From positions 1-14,909 of the forward strand of contig CAMNLR010000071.1 in the NCBI GenBank assembly GCA_946543465.1: 14,909 nt of DNA. The letters run 5' to 3'. The notes below the pieces were generated by a model, which saw nothing but the letters and a program-made list of their open reading frames with translations, was not told the DNA's origin and did no database searches. This document shows, piece by piece, positions 6,405 to 12,435 of the stretch (its first letter is position 1; the number at the start of each line of letters is the position of its first letter). The DNA comes from CAG-791 sp002390025 (GTDB lineage Bacteria > Bacillota > Clostridia > Lachnospirales > Lachnospiraceae). A program made the translations under genes and the position numbers.

Positions 6405-7682
6405 TTAGTGTGCCAGCTGCACTCTGTGGTGCTTGTGGTGATTGAAATGGCGTCCGACATTGACCTTGTGCTCTCCGGGTCTTCTGATCACAAATGCGAG
6501 GAAGATGGAGACAATTACGAAGGCAAAGAGGAGCAGGATGGAGCTGTAGAAAGAGTTCGTGCTGTCATAGAGCCTGCCCGCGATTACGGTCGCAAAGGAT
6601 GTAAAGAGTGTGTTGGTAGGAATGATCGAAAAGTTAATGGAATACCATGTCCTGCCGTAAAAGTCTGACATCAGAGCCGGGCTTGTGGAGCAGAAAGCAC
6701 CGTAGGCGAATCCTCCTGTCATAAAGCCGACAACAAGCAGGGGGAAGAACCCGGTCTGATATGCCAGAAGCATCATGACAGCAGAGAAAGTAAAAGTGCT
6801 CAGGACCATAGTCATGGTTCCGTGATAGCCGTAGCGGTCAAAAACTGTTCCGTTGCAGATACGGCCGATGGCGTTCGTGATGGAGATCATTCCCACGACG
6901 GTGGCAATGGTATTTCCGGACAGTCCCCTGCCGACTTCCTCGGCGATGCCGCTCGCCTGTCCGATCAGGATGAGGCCGGCGCCGGTCAGAAGAGCCACCC
7001 AGATGTAATAGAGCCAGAAGGAACTTGTACGGAGCATCTGTGAAGGCGGAATATCACATGCGGGCTCGCGATGTCCTTTTTTCTGTGCCGCGTCAAAAGT
7101 AATCTCGCCTTCTTTGGGATAGCGGAAGACAGCGATGGCGGTCAGGATCGCTCCGAGAAGAAGAACTGCCAGAATGCGAAGTCCTGTCGCCCAGGCGCGT
7201 CCGCCGTCTGCGGGCGCAAATGCCGCAAAGACTTTGCCGGAGATAAAGCTGCTCAGTCCGTAAGCTGCCAGAAGGCTGCCCGATACAGCTCCCTGCTTGT
7301 CCGGGAACCAGGCAGAAACGGTACTGACTACGGAATTGTAGCAGAGACCGGTTGCCAGTCCGCACATGGCGCCGTAGCCAAGGTAGAGGAGAGCCGGTGA
7401 CTGGGCGAAAGATGCGATCATCATACCGCTGGGATAGAGGATCGCCGCCGCCGTAAGAACCGGACGAGGGCCTGTCTTTCTGAGAATGAATCCGCTCACC
7501 AGGCCGCCCAGTGCGTAAAACATCATGGTCAGTGTAAAGGTCATGGACAGCGTCTGCGCGTTCCAGGACGGAAATGTCGCGGAAATCGATCTGGAAATAA
7601 TACTCCAGGCGTACACTGTTCCACACAGGAACATGATCATCAATCCTACAGGCAGAAAAATTTTGCGATTAGTCTTTTTCAT
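6405..7682 (-). CDS. MFS transporter, oxalate/formate antiporter-like family
   Basis: 425 residues from ATG at 7682 (MKKTNRKIFLPVGL). The opening GLMIMFLCGTVYAWSII is the typical first membrane segment of OFA-type MFS carriers, which exchange organic anions across the cytoplasmic membrane. About twelve hydrophobic segments can be counted, with a cytoplasmic loop near the middle (RYPKEGEITFDAAQKKGHRE). The signature after segment 2 appears as GFILRKTGPRPVL, and the second half repeats it as NGTVFDRYGYHG. The tail is histidine-rich (HFNHHKHHRVQLAH). The substrate cannot be read. An open frame continues 66 codons upstream to 7880 through a 10-bp repeat; I reject that start because the family begins at the chosen one, although its ribosome binding site (AGAAGAAAACC) is weak. 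No clear terminator follows. Confidence 0.85.
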   Translation of the reverse strand: MKKTNRKIFLPVGLMIMFLCGTVYAWSIISRSISATFPSWNAQTLSMTFTLTMMFYALGGLVSGFILRKTGPRPVLTAAAILYPSGMMIASFAQSPALLYLGYGAMCGLATGLCYNSVVSTVSAWFPDKQGAVSGSLLAAYGLSSFISGKVFAAFAPADGGRAWATGLRILAVLLLGAILTAIAVFRYPKEGEITFDAAQKKGHREPACDIPPSQMLRTSSFWLYYIWVALLTGAGLILIGQASGIAEEVGRGLSGNTIATVVGMISITNAIGRICNGTVFDRYGYHGTMTMVLSTFTFSAVMMLLAYQTGFFPLLVVGFMTGGFAYGAFCSTSPALMSDFYGRTWYSINFSIIPTNTLFTSFATVIAGRLYDSTNSFYSSILLLFAFVIVSIFLAFVIRRPGEHKVNVGRHFNHHKHHRVQLAH

Positions 7683-7732
7683 GGTTTTCTTCTTTTTTTT
7701 CTTTCTTGCTGTCCATGATCTCCCGGAGTAGT

Positions 7733-7850
7733 CCTGCATTCTGCAGCATCTTCCTGCATTCTGTTGCAGCTTTCTGCATTTCTGCATCCTGCTGCATCTT
7801 CCTGCATCCTCCTGCATTTCTTTGCATCTTAGTGCATTTTCATGCATTTC
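7733..7850. repeat. Degenerate 10-bp tandem repeat upstream of the MFS gene
   Basis: TGCA occurs twelve times, at 7735, 7742, 7755, 7765, 7775, 7783, 7793, 7803, 7813, 7823, 7833 and 7843; eight of the eleven intervals are exactly 10 bases. The plus-strand unit is roughly CTGCATCTTC. It lies 53-170 bases upstream of the MFS start codon. On the minus strand it stays open and would encode cysteine/methionine-rich repeats (EMHENALRCK, EMQEDAGRCS). Confidence 0.85.
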
Positions 7851-7882
7851 CTGCGGACACATCGGATTCTCATAAGACAATT

Positions 7883-7977
7883 GCTTCTTCTTTTAATCTT
7901 CTTTTTTTATCCTCGTATATCCTACTCCCTAAAAATGACCGCGGAAATGCCTTTGAAGACCAATATCATGAAAATTG
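7883..7977. other. Intergenic stretch upstream of the MFS repeat, promoter expected
   Basis: No gene. On the minus strand it should contain the MFS promoter; GATATACG and GATAAA are seen, but no convincing pair of boxes. Confidence 0.3.
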
Positions 7978-8002
7978 AGCCCTACAAATAAAGGGCTTTT
8001 TT
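7978..8002 (+). terminator. Terminator-like hairpin on the plus strand
   Basis: AGCCCT (7978-7983) pairs with AGGGCT (7992-7997), followed by TTTTTT. No plus-strand gene ends nearby, so its target transcript is unclear. It sits directly against the second copy of the 76-base block, as a comparable hairpin does at 8995-9021. Confidence 0.45.
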
Positions 8003-8003
8003 A

Positions 8004-8097
8004 AGTCTTTTTTGTCCTTTTGTATCCCAAAAGCCGACATTTTTGGAAGTATCGGGAAGCAGAATGGTAAAATTGAGCCTATAGGGCTCACCCTATA
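8004..8097. repeat. Second copy of the 76-base block, with overlapping hairpins
   Basis: 8004-8078 matches 5106-5181 and 9012-9087: CTTTTTTGTC, then CCAAAA-GCCGA, ATTTTTGGAAGT, TCGGGAA, AGAATGGTAAAAT. Unlike those copies it is not upstream of a 78-aa gene but upstream of the MFS gene. It runs into two mutually exclusive hairpins: GAGCC/GGCTC (8075-8089) and TATAGGG/CCCTATA (8080-8097). Confidence 0.65.
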
Positions 8098-8340
8098 ATG
8101 CTCACCATAAGGCGCCAAAGACACACGAAGGGAAACCGGGACTCTTTTCAGCTTGCCAGACCGAAAGTATTGCATTAGCATTTTATGTACAGTTACCACT
8201 CTCTTAACTGCCATTATTCGCAGCTTTTGATCCGGTAAATATGCCGGGAAAGAATAAAATTTGGAAACGCAGGTTGTCAAATGGGGAAACGGACAGGGAA
8301 TCAGGATTCGCTGTGATTAGCATGGCTCATTTCCGCACGT
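8098..8340. other. Intergenic stretch, no gene seen
   Basis: No supportable coding sequence on either strand. A 104-codon minus-strand open frame crosses it, but without a ribosome binding site or recognisable protein character. Confidence 0.5.
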
Positions 8341-8380
8341 AAAAAACCGCCATACTGACGCTTACTGTCCAGTACGGCGG
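8341..8380 (-). terminator. Intrinsic terminator, repeat family copy 3 (downstream of 78-aa gene 3)
   Basis: On the minus strand CCGCCGTACTG (8370-8380) pairs fully with CAGTATGGCGG (8347-8357), one position as G-U, and is followed by TTTTTT. It is about 150 bases beyond the stop of the gene at 8534-8770. The 20 bases beyond the stem (CCTCTTGGCG..ATATGTAT on the plus strand) also match copy 1. Confidence 0.88.
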
Positions 8381-8500
8381 CCTCTTGGCGAATATGTATA
8401 TATGGGACACCTGGGAATGTTTTGAGTTTCCTATGACTCGGGTCATCCTTGATGTCCCTGGGGGAGGTACTCCTCTTGGGGAGTCAATTCTATCAGGATT

Positions 8501-8523
8501 CGAGGGGCGGTTATGACTGTCCC
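8501..8523. repeat. GGGAC-rich interspersed repeat, copy 2
   Basis: CGAGGGGCGGTTATGACTGTCCC, homologous to 4600-4620 and likewise about ten bases beyond the stop of a 78-aa gene. The preceding TACTCCTC..GGGGAG hairpin (8468-8483) also matches 4564-4580. Another GGGACACCTGGGA piece is at 8404. Confidence 0.55.
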
Positions 8524-8533
8524 ATGTATCCCC

Positions 8534-8770
8534 TTATGCAGCCTTCTGCTCGAAGTATTTCATCATGGTCATCTCGTCTTCGTAGGAAGTGGTGAAGATG
8601 CCGAGCTGGTCATCATGCTCTTCTGTCAGTCTGATCATGCCTTCGATGTACTCCTCTTCATTCTTCATGTTGTAGGACTCATCGTTGGGGCCCATCAGCC
8701 ATACTTCGCCGGTGCATTTGTCGAGTGCTGCGTTGAATGCTTTGATGTCGTTTCCTGTTGTGATATTCAT
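8534..8770 (-). CDS. 78-aa paralogous small protein, copy 3
   Basis: 78 residues beginning MNITTGNDIKAFNAALDKC and ending KYFEQKAA. It shares 52 of 78 residues with the copy at 4630-4866, with longest identities over VWLMGPNDE, EEEYIEG and HDDQLGIFTTSYEDEM. The conserved blocks are those most changed in copy 2, so copies 1 and 3 are the recent pair. AGGAGG lies ten bases before ATG, directly next to the 14-base palindrome GCCGTTTAAACGGC (8787-8800). A strong terminator follows at 8341-8380, so it is probably transcribed alone. No targeting signal, membrane segment or catalytic motif is visible. Function unknown. Confidence 0.8.
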   Translation of the reverse strand: MNITTGNDIKAFNAALDKCTGEVWLMGPNDESYNMKNEEEYIEGMIRLTEEHDDQLGIFTTSYEDEMTMMKYFEQKAA

Positions 8771-9087
8771 AATATATTAACCTCCTGCCGTTTAAACGGC
8801 TCATCATCCGCTTGTTTCCTTTCTCTTTCTTATTCTTTCTTTTTTATTTTCTGCAGATGATTTTGAATGGTAGTTTTTGTATTTGTATGATTTTGTTTGA
8901 TCAGGTCGTTTCCCTTGATCTGTGTACATACTACCATCGGAGGCCTGTCCGGAAAATATCATTCGGGACAGGTTTTTTCATTTTTCGGACAAACAAAAAA
9001 GACCTGTTTTGGGTCTTTTTTGTCATTTCATGTCCAAAATGCCGATATTTTTGGAAGTTTTGGGAAATGGAATGGTAAAATCAGGAC
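8771..9087 (-). promoter_or_regulatory. Repeated upstream regulatory module of 78-aa gene 3
   Basis: Counterpart of 4867-5181. From the gene outward: ribosome binding site; palindrome 8787-8800; inverted repeat ATGGTAGT (8867-8874) / ACTACCAT (8930-8937); core GATCAGG (8899-8905) facing CCTTGATC (8913-8920); hairpin CCTGTCC (8944-8950) / GGACAGG (8966-8972) with a T tract on the plus strand; and the 76-base block at 9012-9087. The distance from start codon to that block is about 240 bases in both copies. Confidence 0.62.
8995..9021. terminator. Bidirectional terminator-like hairpin
   Basis: AAAAAAGACC (8995-9004) and GGTCTTTTTT (9012-9021) are exactly complementary around a 7-base loop, giving a T tract in both directions. 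On the minus strand it could end transcripts of the flavin reductase gene (stop at 9212) before the 78-aa gene promoter region. The GC stem is only four pairs. Confidence 0.5.
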
Positions 9088-9170
9088 CAGGTTCACTCCA
9101 GGCTGAATTGGAAATCTAAGTTCCAGTTTGCAAAAGTTACTTCTACATTCCAGAATTTCCTGCAAGAGTA

Positions 9171-9196
9171 GACGCAAGGGGACGCAAGGGGACGGT
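9171..9196. repeat. Tandem GACGCAAGGG decamer before a GGGACGGTCC sequence
   Basis: GACGCAAGGG is repeated exactly at 9171-9180 and 9181-9190, then GACGGTCC. It resembles the GGGAC repeat family and lies just beyond the stop of the flavin reductase gene. 9088-9170 shows nothing else. Confidence 0.45.
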
Positions 9197-9211
9197 CCGC
9201 TGCTGAGTTAT

Positions 9212-9784
9212 TTATTTCTTCATCAGTCCCGCTCCGGCGTTCCATGCCTTACCGACCTGTTCTCCGGTCACATAGTATCCATGCTGGAACTGATCAAAGA
9301 TCAGGGCCTGCAGCTTCATGGGATCCACCTTGCCGTTCTCGGACAGGACCTTCTCCTCAGCTGCGGTATTGACGATCTTTCCAACGATACAGTAAAAACT
9401 CTCTGTCTCGGAAACCTCAGCCAGCTCGCACTCCATGACTACCGGAAACTCATCGATGATCGGGGCATTTACAAACGAACTTTTGATGGCAGTGTAGCCG
9501 GTTCTCTCAAACTTGTCTTCCATCTTGTTTCCGGTGGCGATACCGAAGAAATCTGCCACATCCATGTGCTCTCGATCTGCGATACTGACCGTAAAGGCTC
9601 TGGTCTTGAGCAGGTTCTGAGTGGTCTTATGGTCTTCATCAATGAACAGGGCAATCCTGTCTTCATTGCAGATCATTCCCCATGCCGCGTTCATGGCATT
9701 GACCTTGCCGTTTTCATCATACGCCGCCACCATCAGCACCGGCATCGGGTAAACCGCCTGTACAACTCCGAGATTCTTTTTCAT
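9212..9784 (-). CDS. Flavin reductase family protein (flavoredoxin-like)
   Basis: 190 residues beginning MKKNLGVVQAVYPMPVLMVAAYDENGKVNAMNAAW, the usual opening of the FMN-binding split-barrel flavin reductase-like family, with the P-x-P-V-x-x-V and N-x-x-x-x-A-W segments that contact flavin. It continues with IALFIDEDHKTTQNLLKTRAFTVSI and DFFGIATGNKMEDKFERTG, also typical. It should be a cytoplasmic NAD(P)H- or ferredoxin-linked FMN protein; electron donor and acceptor are unknown. Length fits the family. AAAGGCGG precedes the ATG. It is divergent from the HxlR gene at 9945, a common arrangement in which the regulator controls the redox enzyme in response to electrophiles or quinones (family knowledge; specificity here is inference). 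Confidence 0.88.
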   Translation of the reverse strand: MKKNLGVVQAVYPMPVLMVAAYDENGKVNAMNAAWGMICNEDRIALFIDEDHKTTQNLLKTRAFTVSIADREHMDVADFFGIATGNKMEDKFERTGYTAIKSSFVNAPIIDEFPVVMECELAEVSETESFYCIVGKIVNTAAEEKVLSENGKVDPMKLQALIFDQFQHGYYVTGEQVGKAWNAGAGLMKK

Positions 9785-9849
9785 TTTTGATTTCCGCCTT
9801 TCTTAAAAAATGTTTTTATTCTTAAATTGTTTTTTATCTTCTGAATGAA

Positions 9850-9930
9850 TTGACTTCCGGACCATTTCCACGTACATTATACATGTACCTAATAATATTA
9901 CAAGTACCTACTTTGATGTTATGTACTTAC
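9850..9930 (+). promoter_or_regulatory. Promoter and GTAC-rich operator region between flavin reductase and HxlR genes
   Basis: TTGACT (9850-9855) and TACATT (9873-9878), 17 bases apart, form a plausible plus-strand promoter for the HxlR gene. Four GTAC motifs overlap or follow it, at 9872, 9885, 9904 and 9923. Two lie in direct repeats (GTACCTA at 9885 and 9904, 19 bases apart), and GTACAT..ATGTAC (9872-9888) is an inverted pair. This fits an autoregulated divergent operator for a dimeric HxlR protein. Confidence 0.5.
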
Positions 9931-9944
9931 TTGGAGGTAAGCGT

Positions 9945-10277
9945 ATGCAGAAGCAGCGGATCGAAGAGGCCGATTACTATTCCACAGGATACAGCTATAC
10001 CCTGTCTCTGATCTCAGGAAAATATAAGCCTGCCATTCTATACTGCCTGATGGAATATGAGCCTGTCAGATTTAATGAGATGCAGCGTTATCTGAAAAAG
10101 ATTGCGGACAAGACTCTCAGTCAGAACCTTAAGGAACTTGAGGCAGATGACCTTATTATTCGCACCGTCTATCCGCAGATCCCCCCCAAAGTCGAGTACT
10201 CTCTGACGGAGCGCGGTCACTCTCTTGTAAAGGTACTGGACAAGCTCTGTGACTGGGGAAATGAAAATCGCAGATGA
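9945..10277 (+). CDS. HxlR/MarR-like winged-helix transcriptional regulator
   Basis: 110 residues from ATG at 9945, chosen over ATG at 9921 because TGGAGGT lies eight bases upstream of it. The core matches the HxlR family: GKYKPAILYCLMEYEPVRFNEMQRYLKKIADKTLSQNLKELEADDLIIRTVYPQIPPKVEYSLTERGHSL in order, that is the helix 2-3 region, recognition helix (KTLSQNLKELE) and the wing with its P-x-K-V-E-Y-S-L-T strand. The protein is expected to bind DNA as a dimer. It probably controls itself, the divergent flavin reductase gene and the DUF364 gene 32 bases downstream. There is one cysteine in the DNA-binding domain and one near the C-terminus, which could allow redox sensing, as known for some family members; that is inference. 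Confidence 0.92.
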   Translation: MQKQRIEEADYYSTGYSYTLSLISGKYKPAILYCLMEYEPVRFNEMQRYLKKIADKTLSQNLKELEADDLIIRTVYPQIPPKVEYSLTERGHSLVKVLDKLCDWGNENRR

Positions 10278-10309
10278 CTCTGGAAAAATTTCTTTGAAAG
10301 GAGTAGAGA

Positions 10310-11062
10310 ATGACATCTGAAGAACTGTTCACCACACTCAAATCACGCTTTATCGAAGTGCTGAAGGCAAACGATATTGAAAAAGAACCGGTGGAAGTCA
10401 CCTGCCGCTCTCTGTCTCCCGAAGAGGCAATCGGGACTCCCGGGCGGCAGGATTTTCCTATCCTCACTGGAAAGGACGTGATGATACAGGCAGAGTTCCG
10501 CGGCTGCCGGGGTCAGGCTTTTACAGATGCTCCGGCTTCTTTTTCGGGGACTCTTTCCGAAATTCTGGACATGGATCTCATACATGATGCCCACGCCAGG
10601 GGCCTCTTTGTCGCGGTGATGAACGCGGTAATGGAATTCCTGGGACTGTGCAGAGGAACAGTGCACTGCAGAACGGAAGGTCCGGAACTCTGTGCTCAGA
10701 AGATGAAAGCATGGCTTGCCGGGCACCGTCCCGATGCGAAAAAAATCACTCTGGTGGGCTACCAGCCCGCCCTCCTGGAGATGCTGAGCAAAAGCGGGTA
10801 TCAGGTCCGTGTTCTGGATCTCAACCCAAAGAATATCGGACAGGTACGCCACGGGGTCACTGTGGAGGACGGCCTTACAGCCATGCAAAGTGCAATCGGC
10901 AGTGCCGATGTCATTTTGTGTACCGGAAGCACCTTGTGCAACGGGACAATTGTCGATTATATTCTGCCCGAAAAGGATGTTCTCTTTTTCGGAACCAGTG
11001 CCGCGGGCGCCGCAAAGCTTCTGGGGCTGAAGAGGGTATGCTTTGCGCATGAACTGCAGTGA
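10310..11062 (+). CDS. DUF364 (putative heavy-metal chelation domain) protein with DUF4213-like N-terminus
   Basis: 250 residues. The N-terminal ~85 residues resemble DUF4213 (QAFTDAPASFSGTLSEILDMDL). The rest matches DUF364: GYQPALLEMLSKSGYQVRVLDLNPKNIG, GVTVEDGLTAM, then ADVILCTGSTLCNGTIVDYIL and FFGTSAAGAAKLLGLKRVC. That domain has an enolase-like plus Rossmann-like architecture and is thought to bind metals or chelate precursors; the actual reaction is unproven (family knowledge). AAGGAGT lies nine bases before ATG, and the gene follows the HxlR gene by 32 bases, so an operon is likely. Cysteines at the GC-R-G segment, CRG/HC region and C-terminal VCFAHELQ are possible ligands. No terminator is obvious downstream. 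Confidence 0.85.
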   Translation: MTSEELFTTLKSRFIEVLKANDIEKEPVEVTCRSLSPEEAIGTPGRQDFPILTGKDVMIQAEFRGCRGQAFTDAPASFSGTLSEILDMDLIHDAHARGLFVAVMNAVMEFLGLCRGTVHCRTEGPELCAQKMKAWLAGHRPDAKKITLVGYQPALLEMLSKSGYQVRVLDLNPKNIGQVRHGVTVEDGLTAMQSAIGSADVILCTGSTLCNGTIVDYILPEKDVLFFGTSAAGAAKLLGLKRVCFAHELQ

Positions 11063-11111
11063 GACTCTTCAGTGAAACCAGGGACCTACCTGAAAAAGGT
11101 TGTTTTATGGC

Positions 11112-11127
11112 ATTTACAGCTGTAAAT
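11112..11127. repeat. Perfect 16-bp palindrome between convergent genes
   Basis: ATTTACAGCTGTAAAT is fully self-complementary and lies between the convergent DUF364 and macro-domain genes. It has no immediate T tract (CTTTT appears nine bases later), so its role as a terminator is weak. The rest of 11063-11192 shows nothing clear. Confidence 0.45.
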
Positions 11128-11192
11128 CGAGAATTTCTTTTAATAATTCGCATCAAAATAGCAATATACCGACTAATAATCAAAAAGCTTCA

Positions 11193-12302
11193 TCACACTC
11201 TGGCTCCTAACAGCGGCATTTCATTTTCATCCAGGATGATATTGTCCGATACTATATTATACTGGCCGGTGCTGAGGAAATATCTCACGTACACATCGAA
11301 CTTATTATTCAGGGTCATGGCAAAGCCGGCGGCCTCATAGAGCTTTTCCGCCTCCGGAACGGTAAGCTTCATCCCGATTGCAAAGGCCGCAACCGTTTCC
11401 CGTCTGGGAGGATTGGGGGACTTCAGGATTTTTGAAAAAGTCTGTTTTGTCACATTCGCGGCCTTGTATACTTCGCTGTTCTTCAAGCCTCGCGCTTTTA
11501 TCATTTCAACAAGTATATCGCCAAAGCTTCTGGAATCTCGCTCAAGCATCTTTTCCAGGGACGCGGTATCCGTACCTTTCTCTGTACTTTCTTTCTCATT
11601 TTTCAGATCGTCAAGTCTGTCAAGTCTGGCGGAAAGCCGCCTGCGGTGGGCTGAGATCCGGTCCGCCGTCTCCGGTGTCAGGAGGCCTCTCTCCAAGGCC
11701 GCATGGAAGATGTCCCCGCTGACTGTCACATCACCCTCCGACGCCGCCTGCATGGCCTGCTGCTCCTGCTCCTCTATGTAATTCGCATCAATATATTCCT
11801 TTACATCGGTAAAGAGGCGGCTGGAGTAATCCAGCGAGGACTGATCATAAATGATCAGGGAAACCAGCATTTCATTCTGCAGCAGGAACTGGTAGATCAC
11901 CGAGGTCGCCGCCTCCAGTGCCATGTCCTTTGGGAAGCCGTAGGCCCCCGTTGCGATCAGGGGAAAGGCAATGCTCTTACACTTGAGTTCCGACGCGATC
12001 CTCAGCGAATTCTGATAACAGGACCTCACAGCCTCCACTTCGCCGTGCCTGCCATCCGTCCAGGCGGGTCCCACTGTATGAATGATATATTTTGCCGGCA
12101 GTTTGAAAGCCGGTGTCCACGCAGCTTCGCCAACCGGGATCGGTCCGATCTTTCTTCTCTCCTTCAGCAGATCCTCCGCACCCGCCGCCAGGTAGATCGA
12201 GCGGTCGACCGCCCCTGCATAGGTCGGAAGGGGATTGGCTGTATTGACGATGGCGTCCGCCTTTACTTTGACAATATCATTTCTGATGATCTGAAACGGC
12301 AT
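11193..12302 (-). CDS. Macro domain protein with C-terminal HTH-like domain
   Basis: 369 residues. Residues 1-165 are a macro domain, which binds ADP-ribose: IVNTAN at 18-23, KYIIHTVGP at 71-79, and the phosphate loop IATGAYGFP at 116-124. The usual GGGV loop after the NAN motif is replaced by TYAGAVD (27-33), as in a subgroup of these proteins, so hydrolase activity is uncertain. A charged linker (175-255) leads to a helix-turn-helix-like region (about 260-310: FGDILVEMIKARGLKNSEVYKAANVTKQTFSKIL) and a C-terminal helical part. I recall full-length relatives with this layout in Lachnospiraceae. AGAAGGAGAT precedes ATG. It is 133 bases downstream of the ADP-ribosylglycohydrolase gene on the same strand. 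Possible roles are reversing ADP-ribosylation or sensing ADP-ribose to regulate genes. Confidence 0.85.
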   Translation of the reverse strand: MPFQIIRNDIVKVKADAIVNTANPLPTYAGAVDRSIYLAAGAEDLLKERRKIGPIPVGEAAWTPAFKLPAKYIIHTVGPAWTDGRHGEVEAVRSCYQNSLRIASELKCKSIAFPLIATGAYGFPKDMALEAATSVIYQFLLQNEMLVSLIIYDQSSLDYSSRLFTDVKEYIDANYIEEQEQQAMQAASEGDVTVSGDIFHAALERGLLTPETADRISAHRRRLSARLDRLDDLKNEKESTEKGTDTASLEKMLERDSRSFGDILVEMIKARGLKNSEVYKAANVTKQTFSKILKSPNPPRRETVAAFAIGMKLTVPEAEKLYEAAGFAMTLNNKFDVYVRYFLSTGQYNIVSDNIILDENEMPLLGARV

Positions 12303-12435
12303 GCGGATATCTCCTTCTGTCCAGGTTATTTCACTATTTCCCGGGCTAATGTTTAGTTTTCCGGGATGGCAATTATTATTGTAGTATCGGAAAAATAAAA
12401 TTGGAAGAAGAAGATGGTGCAGAATGAGGAAGGCA

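Noticed and set aside
7093..7626. 177-codon minus-strand open frame
   Set aside because: Alternative frame within the MFS gene, arginine/serine-rich as expected from out-of-frame reading.
7733..7850. CRISPR array
   Set aside because: The repeat unit is 10 bases with no spacers; not a CRISPR. No other regularly spaced 20-40 base repeats were seen.
7683..7880. 66-codon N-terminal extension of the MFS protein
   Set aside because: Encoded by the 10-bp tandem repeat, low complexity, and placed before the normal family start. Kept only as a finding about the repeat.
7966..8280. 104-codon minus-strand open frame
   Set aside because: Overlaps hairpins and the 76-base block, has no ribosome binding site, and its resemblance to other copies is at DNA level.
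8944..8978. Plus-strand terminator at CCTGTCC/GGACAGG with T tract
   Set aside because: No plus-strand gene precedes it, and the matching site in copy 1 (near 5038-5068) lacks the T tract, so I describe it only as part of the upstream module.
9128..9790. 220-codon plus-strand open frame
   Set aside because: Antisense to the well-supported flavin reductase gene; the translation has no family resemblance.
10343..11050. 235-codon minus-strand open frame
   Set aside because: Antisense shadow of the DUF364 gene, which has a good ribosome binding site and clear domain motifs.
11703..12356. 217-codon plus-strand open frame
   Set aside because: Antisense to the macro-domain gene; no supporting signals.
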